Shown piece by piece: positions 56,310 to 64,000 of a stretch of 64,000 bases of DNA. Position numbers and translations under genes: made by a program. The notes beneath the pieces were generated by a model. It saw only the letters and a list, made by a program, of their open reading frames with translations. It was not told the origin of the DNA and did no database searches. Location of the stretch: assembly GCF_040436345.1 (NCBI RefSeq), contig NC_133223.1:20034613-20098612 (forward strand), written 5' to 3'. Origin of the DNA: Pagrus major (taxonomy: Eukaryota > Chordata > Actinopteri > Spariformes > Sparidae). Position 1 is the first letter of the stretch. The number at the start of each line of letters is the position of its first letter.

Positions 56310-57967
56310 GCGTTTGAAATACAATAATTTATTAAAGCATCTTTAAATTCTGATATAAAACATTTTTCTGATTTTTCTTCTTCAAAACAATCAGAAATCT
56401 CAGAAATACAGTCATCGTCAACGGCAAGATCAGTCTCTGGTGTGGCCGCCGGCAGCTGACCAGATCGCCTAAGTGAGTAACGATTGGAGAGCGATGATGG
56501 AAGACAGTGATGCAATGTGAGGTAAATACTAAGCTTGTTATGTTTGGACCTTATCATGAACTATACTGTAAGTCGACTGGCATAGGCTCCTTTGTGTTCA
56601 TTTACAGTGGAGGAGCGGACATATCCTCATGTTAGCGAGATAATACAAGGAACTGAGGGCGTTGGGTTTTGAGGGCAACACGCTTAGATTAACTTTATGA
56701 TGAGAAAAAGCTCAGAAACAGGGCACAAAATGGAGAAAATCAATACTATGTTATGAACAACTTGTTTTCTTTTGGATCTACATTTCTGTGTCCCTGAATG
56801 CACAAATAATAGAAAAGTACTGGGACAAACTGCATCAATACATTTCCAGCACACTGTTCACCACACTCTTATCTCTCCACCCACTGATACTTCAATAAAT
56901 AAATAGCCCACCCTCGCATGGCCTTTGACATCACTGAAAAAACGCAGGAGAAACAATCTTTAGACACAGATGCACTAAATAAGAAATATCCTGCTTTTTT
57001 CTTAACATCAGTTTTAGCTACAAAGACATCGATACAACAGCTCAATACAAAGCATTCGTTCTGGTAGAGAAGCACAAATAGCTTGACTGATTTTAGTAAT
57101 TAATGCTTTTTGAGATAATACTTGACTGCAGTGGTTACAGATGTTGCCTCTCCACTGATGCAGTGGCTATTCATGGTTGAATCTTTTTTGTTTGTTGCAT
57201 TTATTTGACTTATACGAGGCAAACGCACCAGTGGAAGCCATAACTACCACTGACAAAGGATCCTAAAACCCCTCCAAATTTATATTCCATTCCTGAAAGG
57301 CTGCAACTGAATCGTTTAGTCCAGGATAGTTAGAATAAAATTTAAATAAGGCAAGATGAGGGAGAAAATCTCCCTGGGACAGTTGTATTACACATTAACC
57401 TGAGGGAATCTCCATCCAGGAGAACATTCATTAAAATGGGGAGCAATACGTAGAGAGATAACACTTGAATAAAGGTTTGTTTGCCACTGCAACTCATTTG
57501 TTTTACTCATTTTAAAGAAATAACAATAAGTCATAATTCAGATGTTAAATTGTGAAGGTTTGGAATAAAAGAGAGCAAGCTCCGACTCGTTATTCTGGAT
57601 CTTAAAACAAAAAAAAAACATGAAAAGAAACCTGAAATACATTTCAAGTAGGATGTGAGAAATGATCAGTGTAGCTATAATGAAGGTGAGAATCTTGTCT
57701 GGAGACTGAATGGAAGGAAGCAAAACTCTGTAAAGCTTAAAATGGTGCAGATGCTTCAATGTTCCTGCTTTCAAAAACCTGCGTCTCTATGGAAAAGATT
57801 TTTTTCCTGGATGGAGTTTGTCTGCGTTAGAAGTCAAAAGCTCTGAAACAAAATGTCTGTCGAAGTGTTTTGATCCTCTCGCTCTCTCTGCATCTTCAAT
57901 CCACGTCTGCTTGTTTTCCATCAGGTGAACTGTAGCTGTGTCCGTTTTGTGTCCTCTGTCAAGTCAA
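56310..57967 (-). other. myo10-like probable 3'UTR
   Basis: Repeat-poor AT-rich sequence between the stop codon and a candidate AATAAA. Its extent is inferred; an earlier signal near 57.2 kb would shorten it. Confidence 0.35.
56328..56333 (-). terminator. Candidate polyadenylation signal of the myosin gene
   Basis: AATAAA on the minus strand in CTTTAATAAATTATT, 1.6 kb after the stop codon. An alternative AATAAA is at 57200-57205. Transcript data would decide. Confidence 0.35.
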
Positions 57968-58072
57968 TCACCTGATCCAGTTGCTTCCATAACTGGACAC
58001 AGACTTCACACTGCAGCGCTTCTTCACGATCATGTTTATGTAGGCTTTCATGATCTTTGTGATCTCTCCAAC
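57968..58072 (-). CDS. myo10: myo10-like last coding exon with stop
   Basis: VGEITKIMKAYINMIVKKRC, SVKSVSSYGSNWIR, then TGA (57968-57970). Acceptor CTGCAG. The IMKAYINMIVKKR helix ends the F3 lobe as in MYO10. Confidence 0.94.
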   Translation of the reverse strand, partial: VGEITKIMKAYINMIVKKRCSVKSVSSYGSNWIR

Positions 58073-61000
58073 CTGCAGAAATGTACAGATGAAACACACG
58101 GTCAGCAGATAGGAACATGAAATGAAAAGCAGTCAAGAGCTCAAGACTTTGGCTTTAATTTGAATGTATTGCCCTTTGCTCTACTGTTCATTAAAGAACT
58201 ACAATGTATTTATTCAGTCGCACGTCTGTGATGACCCTGACGCCGCATCCTGTCCTATAGAGAGCTGACTGCTTTTATACGAGCTCCAATAAAAGGTTCA
58301 CAATGTAACTACACTGTAGCTACATTTTTACTAAAAGTTTTATCTTGTTCAGCCCTGTCACAATAACTACTTTTCTTGGGTGATATATTGTTCTGCGAAA
58401 ATAGATTTTAATATCATTTTACGACCATTTTATACCACATATAATAAAGATAATAAATTATAATGCAAGTGCACCCTCTTGAGTAGCAATGAACTTTTAA
58501 TTCTTACTAATATTCAGACACTGGAATGTGGAATATACAAAATGGGACTCTCTGGCTCTGTTAACAAAGTTGATAAGATACGTTTGATATGAATCAACCA
58601 ACTGAAATTCTTAAATTCTGCTTCCACTTACGACAGAAAATATGACGTACCTGTGGTGTGTCAAAGAACATTTCTCTCTCGTCCACAGTGATCTTGTAGG
58701 TGCAGGGCTGCGGAGCGCCAAAGAAAATGATGTGCTCGTACGGGAAGGTCTCCAGAGGTTTGGGCTCGCATCGCTTGTAGACAGACACGTTTTCAGCGCT
58801 CACGCTCAGCCAGAGGTCATGAGGGAAGCCTCCTTCTTTGCACTGGAAAGAAACAAGGACAGGAACTCATGAAGATCACTCAGTGCGCGCAGTCGGGCTG
58901 CAGCGAATGATTATTTTTACTATCAAATAATCTGCTGATTATTTTCTTGTTTAATCGTTTAGTCCATAAGTCCATGTCTATGACGTACCTCGACATCAAA
59001 CAGTGTGGATCCATATCCGGGCCACTCCTTGATGATGGTCATGTATTTGAGCATGGCCTGATGCTGGTCCAGACCCTTGAGGCGGGACCACTTCTCCACG
59101 ATGCTCGCCCTCGTGGCAGACATCTCCTCCTTCACCCACATCTCCAACATCTGCTCCTCCTCCAAACGCTGCTTCTTCATCGAGCCCGTCTTCAGCCCCC
59201 GGCGCAGGGTCCCATCCAGGAAGCTGGTCCTCCGACGCTCCAGAGTTTGGCCTGAGCCCGAGGCTCCACCCACCTTGGTAAACTGGAGGATGCGACTGCG
59301 CAGGCGGCCCACGGGGTAGACGTTCTCCAGGCTCCAGGTGACTCGAGCTTTGTCACCGTATAGAAACTGAAGGCGCAGCGCGGCGAGGTGCTGCAGGGTC
59401 TCTTCTCGGGCAGGGAAATGGCCCCGGGTCAAGCTCTCGTGGGCCTGAACGAACAGGACATCATCTTAGCGCCAACTAATCAAAAAGACTCTGAATTAAT
59501 TGTAACAGACGGAGTAAAACATACCTGCTCAAACATGAAGGCGAACTCCACTCCTTCTTTAGGCATGCTCTCCACATCCAGGAAGCAGTAGAGTTTGAAA
59601 TAGAGTTTCCATTGGCCGTCTTCCTCACCCTCCTCACTGCCAGCCAGTCTGCAGGGAGAGACACAAGCCTCACTTACATCTCTATGCTTTGGTCCTTTCT
59701 TATCATTATAAACAGGCATAGGCGAAGATTTCAGGGGGACAGCGGGGACCACATCCCCCTCAATAATCAGAACGCGCGCATTTCTTATGAAAACATGAAA
59801 GTAACAGAAGACTTTTATTTTGACAAACCACTAGAACGTGACTCATAGATGCAACAACACCTCTGACGGCAACTAATGAGCTCGTAGCTCATGTTTTTCA
59901 AGGATACTTCTACAATTGTAATTTACATGTAGATATCTACTGAGGTTAGCATGCTAACCAGCTAGCCCCAGCCCATCCTGTCTTGTAATACCACTGCAAG
60001 CGCCCAGTCTGGGTCACTAACTGCACAGCTAAGGTAATGTTGCACCTTTAAGGTAATGTTTTGGTAATGACTAAAATGTATTGTATTCTTGTTTTCAGTC
60101 AGCAGTTTCAGTTTTCATTAAAGATGCCCTGTGGAGTTTTCTTGTAAACAAAGTTCCTGCTGTTTACATTCAGTGTTGCTCACCAAAACACATTGTGTGT
60201 ATCCTTGTAACAGATGTGCTCAATACATTCCCCTGTTCGTAAATCATTTGTAAAGCCACGTAAAAAAAAAAGAAAATACAAATAATGTCACCCTGCACCT
60301 TTTTCCTGTTACCTTGCTTTGTTTCTTTGCTCTTTTGCCACCTGTAGATCAGTAGGCAAGTGTGAAACTAAGGGCAGAGATGTAGTATATGCTGTCACCC
60401 ACAAATGGGAACAAAGAAAAAGGGGATCAACTGGCAAAAACATGACTCCAGAGCACTACTTGTGGTCAAAAACTCCACAGGGTACCTTTAACATAATCGA
60501 GAAGTATATGATTATTTAATGTGTGACTAAATGTGTGATGTTTTGAAATCATGTTAAAACACATATGAAGTCCAGGGGTTCATAAATTAATTAAAATGAA
60601 TTCATTTATCATTCATGCCTATTTAAAGAGGGGACTTTAGACTAAATCATGCCTACATGTTAATGCTGCTCTACAGGAGAGTAAATATTCAAAAGCAATA
60701 CTGAATATTTGAGAGCCTTACTGCATTGCATTCTGTTATATTTTGAATTGTCACCTGTGTTTTCCTTGTCATACATAAATTGATGCAGGAAAAGCCCAAT
60801 TGAGCGCATTCAAATTCCCCAAAAATGCAGAAAATTATGCGCTTGAGGCTCAACATTTTAGGAAGGTGGACCACCGGTCCTGAAACGAAACCTACGCCCC
60901 ACTAAACAGATATTATTATTAAATATAGTGTTGGAAACAATACCCTACCTTTCAAATTTAGCCAAAACATCAGCCACAAGCACCCTGCTCTCCACAGCCT

Positions 61001-63854
61001 TGTCAATGGTGTTGTTGTGTTCAAAGAGTGCAAACATGTTCCTGCTGTCTTCCATAGCCAGACCTCGGATCAGCTTCTCCACCACCTGAACAAAACACGG
61101 CAAGATCACAAGACACTTGTATCAGAAGAAGACAAACTGTCAGTTTAAGTAATCAGAGTGATATCTTCCAGAGGAATGTTTAAAGCAGCATGTCTGGTGT
61201 TGATTTCAGCTCGCTCACCTCTCCAGCGGTGGTGTGTGAGTTAATGGAGATCTTGCAGGAGCCTCCTCCGTGGCAGTAGACTGTGGTGGTCATTTCCTGT
61301 CTGGTAAGGAGTGCCATGATTTCCTCTTGTGAGGGAACAAACTCCCTGGTCTTGGTCTTCTTCAGAGACTCGCCGATGAAATGGGCGAACATTTCGATCT
61401 CTGTACCGGGGAACAGCTCCTTAATCCTGCAAACAGATAAAGATAAGAAGACAGTGAAGTAGAAGTTTTAATCAGCTGTCATGTGTGACCATAGGATTGC
61501 TACGAATTACTGGAACAATGTTAAATATACACTGCACCTTTTGAGGTGAAACTTGAGGTAGCGTAGGATGCCTCGGCTGGGCAGGAAGGTGCAGCTCATA
61601 CAGGTCAGGAGGTGCCAGTGGGCGCGGTTGGCAGGACTGTTGGGATGCGGGACGTGATTGGTTTGTTTGATCAGCTGACAGTAAACCTCATCTCTTAACG
61701 ACCTCAAGTCTTGACAGGTCTGCAGGATTCCTTGGATGATTGGGACGGGGTCCGACACTGCCTCCATCTCCTGCAGCGAGTTGAAAATCTTCACGGCTTC
61801 GTCCTGCAGGCTGGTGTAACCCTTCTCCTTTTGCACTAGGCGAGACAGACAGAGAGGGGATTTATTTTATACCTGCTCTAACAGGTAATTATCTAAATCA
61901 CATTAGAGAATGTTTAAACTATAGTGCCAGTGTGTCACTTTGAGGTTTGAGGACGGCTGTTTTGAACCTTTGACTTTGGCATTACAGCCATCGCCATCTT
62001 GTTTTTTTGGGGCCAGAAGTGACAATATTTGGATGAATCCACAAAAGCCTCGTTCAGACTGCCAGCCCAAATCCATTTATTGGCCGATCCAGATTGCGTC
62101 CAGATTGACTAAAGGTAGTCAGATTTTTGCAGGATGTTTGAAATGCGATTCAAATCAGATTTCTACAGATGTGTCTCAGTGCGGATGCTCCAGAGTCACG
62201 CAAGTCTATCAGAGCAGCTGAGCAGAAGCGGTGCTTCTACCAGCAGAGCCGTATGGAAGATAACACAGAACAGTCTGTAAGACAGTCACGCTGAAATATA
62301 CTGTCTGCTCCGTGACTTTTCTGGAGGGCAAGATGATGGATCTGAGTACTTGTAATGTGAACACAAAAACTGCTATCTCATTTTATCAAGATCAACAGAA
62401 GTCAACAGCAGTAGCTTGTAACACTCACAGTGGACGCTGACATCTCCGTAGGGCAGAGGTAGAAGAGGGGAGTGCAAAGGATGCTGGGTATATCTCAGGA
62501 TGGGGTTCCTCCAGTATGTCTGCTCCACAGCCTCCACATTCAAACTGCTCTCCTGTTCAGACACATAACTGGATCAGTGATCTTAAATAGGCTGAAGTTT
62601 GTATTTAAGTGAGTTAATTAAGTCAGTCTAGGAACAGTAGAGATATCAGTGATGGATATATTATTACAGTAAAGCTGGAAAACGGCTGTATGTGAGGAAA
62701 ATGGGTAAACAGAAGTATTTTGAAGCAGGTGAAGACTTAAAGAGGATCACGGCACACTCTCAGTGAGTACAAGTACCTCACTTTACTACACTGTGTGTCC
62801 CTGCCAAAGGTTTGCATGACTGAAAAATTGGAGTTAAAATATTAATATATTACGTTAATTAAATGTCATACAGGATTATTATGAGCACATTTAGAAGCAT
62901 TAAATCTCATAGCAAGACATTAAGAAACAGTGAATCCTTTAATACCTTGATGTCCCTGATGAGCTGTTGTGTTGGCGTTTCAATGGGGACTTTGCTGTCT
63001 ATCGCTCCCTGTATGGCATTCGCCCACCGCATGGCTTCATTCAGCATTTTGGTGTAAAGACGGTAAGAGTGTTTACGTCCATGGATGATTATATTCCAGT
63101 AACCTGCGAGAACAAGGCAGAAAATAAAGTAGAGCTTAAGACAATTTCTCTACAAGACAATCAAGTTTAAACTCATATTAGTATATTTCTCTTGATCAAG
63201 ATGATGAGAATAATGTTGATTCAAACTGACCAGTGTCCTTGAAGACCTTCTCATCTGGCTGCACCACAGAGCAGAGGCTGTTCAGGACCAGAGTTCCCAG
63301 TTTGGAGGCGCTGCGCTCCGACGTCTTGTAATAATCCAGAGAGTTGGTGGTGAGAACAAACCATCGCTTCTTCAGCTTCAGAGACGTGCTTTTGGCTCCT
63401 GACTTCATCTCTTTATGTAGCCAGCCTGAGAGAGGATTAATACATAATTTTGAGTCAATAAAATCATATTTACCTTTCTGTAGTTATTGAATTTAACCAT
63501 CAGAAGTATCCTATAGCATGAACCAACTGTGAAATAACCTCATCTGACTAACCTCTGACTAAGAACTCCTGTCCGTCGACTCTGGTGTCGCCCTTGGATT
63601 TCTGCAGCAGGCCGATCCAGTGGTGCATCTCCTCAGGCGTGTCTGTGTTGCAGTGGATCACCCGGTTAGCCGTGATGATCACAAACGAGTTTGGTCTGCG
63701 AAACAGAAAACACACATGTTGTTAAACCATGTGCAAGCTGTCATAACACTTGGACTGTAGATTAAATACATCTTTTAGGTTTAATATCCGTTCCTCACCT
63801 GTCGGGGTTGTCTGATGCACAAACAGAATCGATCAAGCCCACATCCAGTGTGCC
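57968..63854 (-). CDS. myo10: myo10-like unconventional myosin X, C-terminal 12 coding exons, partial
   Basis: Tail of a class X myosin, the filopodial motor that carries integrins and binds PtdIns(3,4,5)P3 and microtubules. Exons: 63799-63854, 63553-63695, 63231-63425, 62946-63103, 62429-62552, 61538-61835, 61219-61426, 60949-61085, 59525-59648, 58989-59444, 58651-58842, 57968-58072. They join to 2196 nt, 731 residues plus TGA. Domains from the first visible residue: end of the split PH domain (GTLDVGLIDSVCASDNPD, EEMHHWIGLLQ); next PH domain (LKLKKRWFVLTTNSLDYYK); MyTH4 (RNPILRYTQHPLHSPLLPLP, LLTCMSCTFLPSRGILRYLK); FERM F1 (YCHGGGSCKISINSHTTAGE), F2 (WKLYFKLYCFLDVE, EEEQMLEMWVKEE, KEWPGYGSTLFDVE) and F3 (EGGFPHDLWLSVSAENVSVY). 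Divergence from human MYO10 in F2 suggests a teleost myo10-like paralogue; the exact copy is unresolved. Motor, IQ and coiled-coil parts lie to the right. Confidence 0.94.
58651..58842 (-). CDS. myo10: myo10-like exon (FERM F3)
   Basis: CKEGGFPHDLWLSVSAENVS, VYKRCEPKPLETFPYEHIIF, FGAPQPCTYKITVDEREMFF, DTPQ. Acceptor TTCCAG, donor GTACGT. Confidence 0.95.
58989..59444 (-). CDS. myo10: myo10-like exon (FERM F2, large exon)
   Basis: 152 codons: AHESLTRGHFPAREETLQHL, AALRLQFLYGD, RRRTSFLDGTLRRGLKTGS, RLEEEQMLEMWVKEEMSATR, KEWPGYGSTLFDVE. The piece VGGASGSGQTLE replaces the TFTPCERLE stretch of human MYO10. Acceptor TTCAG, donor GTACGT. Confidence 0.95.
59525..59648 (-). CDS. myo10: myo10-like exon (FERM F1/F2)
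   Basis: LAGSEEGEEDGQWKLYFKLY, CFLDVESMPKEGVEFAFMFE, Q. Acceptor CTGCAG, donor GTATGT. Confidence 0.94.
59930..60050 (+). repeat. TIR repeat family 1, short copy in a myo10-like intron
   Basis: TAGATATCTACTGAGGTTAG, CATGCTAACCAGCTAGCCCC, CTGCACAGCTAAGG and the end TAATGTTGCACCTTTAA. Internally deleted relative to 41993-42353. Confidence 0.65.
60949..61085 (-). CDS. myo10: myo10-like exon (FERM F1)
   Basis: VVEKLIRGLAMEDSRNMFAL, then FEHN and KAVESRVLVADVLAKFE. Acceptor TTCAG, donor GTAGGG. Confidence 0.94.
61219..61426 (-). CDS. myo10: myo10-like exon (MyTH4 end, FERM F1 start)
   Basis: IKELFPGTEIEMFAHFIGES, LKKTKTREFVPSQEEIMALL, then TTTVYCHGGGSCKISINSHT. Acceptor TTGCAG, donor GTGAGC. 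Confidence 0.95.
61538..61835 (-). CDS. myo10: myo10-like exon (MyTH4 core)
   Basis: KEKGYTSLQDEAVKIFNSLQ, IIQGILQTCQDLRSLRDEVY, CQLIKQTNHVPHP, TCMSCTFLPSRGILRYLKFH. The segment NSPANRAHWHLL differs from the human NLYSWQIL stretch. Acceptor CCTAG, donor GTGCAG. Confidence 0.94.
62046..62380. mobile_element. Possible non-autonomous DNA element in a myo10-like intron
   Basis: CTCGTTCAGACTGCCAGCCC followed by CAGATTGCGTCCAGATTGAC and AAATGCGATTCAAATCAGAT resembles fish hAT-like short elements starting TTCAGACTG. A right end with TAATGTGAACAC near 62352 is plausible; no target duplication was confirmed. Confidence 0.35.
62429..62552 (-). CDS. myo10: myo10-like exon (MyTH4 start)
   Basis: ESSLNVEAVEQTYWRNPILR, YTQHPLHSPLLPLPYGDVSV. 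Acceptor GAACAG, donor GTGAGT. Confidence 0.94.
62946..63103 (-). CDS. myo10: myo10-like exon (PH end, linker)
   Basis: YWNIIIHGRKHSYRLYTKML through the C-terminal PH helix EAMRWANAIQ, to TPTQQLIRDIK. Acceptor TCGCAG, donor GTATTA. Confidence 0.93.
63231..63425 (-). CDS. myo10: myo10-like exon (next PH domain)
   Basis: WLHKEMKSGAKSTSLKLKKR, WFVLTTNSLDYYK to DEKVFKDT. Acceptor CTCAG, donor GTCAGT. Confidence 0.95.
63553..63695 (-). CDS. myo10: myo10-like exon (end of PH, linker)
   Basis: PNSFVIITANRVIHCNTDTP, EEMHHWIGLLQKSKGDTRVD, GQEFLVR. Acceptor TCGCAG, donor GTTAGT. Confidence 0.93.
63799..63854 (-). CDS. myo10: myo10-like exon (split PH domain)
   Basis: GTLDVGLIDSVCASDNPD. Acceptor GTCCAG, donor GTGAGG. 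First myosin exon visible from the right edge. Confidence 0.92.
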
Positions 63855-64000
63855 CTGGACAAAGAAAAGAGGACACTCGAGTCAAGTAAGTTAGTTTACA
63901 TTTACATGATTAAAGCTAACGTAGCTAACTTACCCTAATATAGTACACATTAGTAGTTAGTAATCAAGCTATATTATTTTAAGAATTGCTACTTTTGTCC

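Noticed and set aside
59077-59319. Plus-strand frames opposite the large myosin exon
   Set aside because: Antisense shadows; the minus-strand frame matches MYO10 with correct splice sites.

Overview
The window is nuclear DNA of a ray-finned fish, most likely a percomorph teleost. The evidence is GT-AG introns, vertebrate protein families, many short (CA)n and (TTC)n microsatellites, and a dense set of short non-autonomous DNA transposons of teleost type. No prokaryotic, viral, rRNA or CRISPR content was seen. I did not run a tRNA or conservation search.

Four protein-coding genes are supported exon by exon, all on the minus strand. (1) fmnl2, a formin: coding exons 1-6 lie between 38,468 and 1,479 and the gene runs off the left edge. 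Intron 1 alone is 22 kb. (2) sumo3, a ubiquitin-like modifier: four exons, 48,189-45,728, complete, with a 3'UTR probably ending near 44.5 kb. (3) pttg1ip, a single-pass membrane protein with a PSI domain: seven exons, 54,723/54,753-50,900, complete. (4) A MYO10-type myosin: its last 12 coding exons (second half of the PH region, MyTH4, FERM, stop) lie at 63,854-57,968, and the motor end lies beyond the right edge. Reading frames join across every intron.

Layout. 1-38.5 kb: fmnl2, mostly intron, carrying hAT elements with readable 8-bp target duplications, long-TIR repeats, polypurine tracts and several unique non-repeat blocks that look like candidate enhancers. 38.5-44.5 kb: fmnl2 promoter side and an AT-rich, repeat-filled gap. 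44.5-48.4 kb: sumo3 and its GC-rich promoter with a CACGTG box. 48.4-50.9 kb: gap largely filled by one TIR repeat. 50.9-54.8 kb: pttg1ip, with a threefold repeat in intron 3 and a (CA)26 tract just upstream of the start codon. 54.8-58 kb: gap and probable myosin 3'UTR. 58-64 kb: myosin tail exons.

The four genes do not form a pathway. fmnl2 and the myosin both act in actin-driven protrusions (lamellipodia and filopodia), SUMO3 is a nuclear modifier, and PTTG1IP is a trafficking and signalling membrane protein. The sumo3-pttg1ip adjacency matches the human chromosome 21q22.3 pair, so it is conserved microsynteny. I found no convincing novel system. The points most worth a second look are the well-delimited transposon insertions, the tandem triplication in pttg1ip, the clustered triplex-prone tracts, and the candidate enhancer with a perfect homeodomain-type palindrome.
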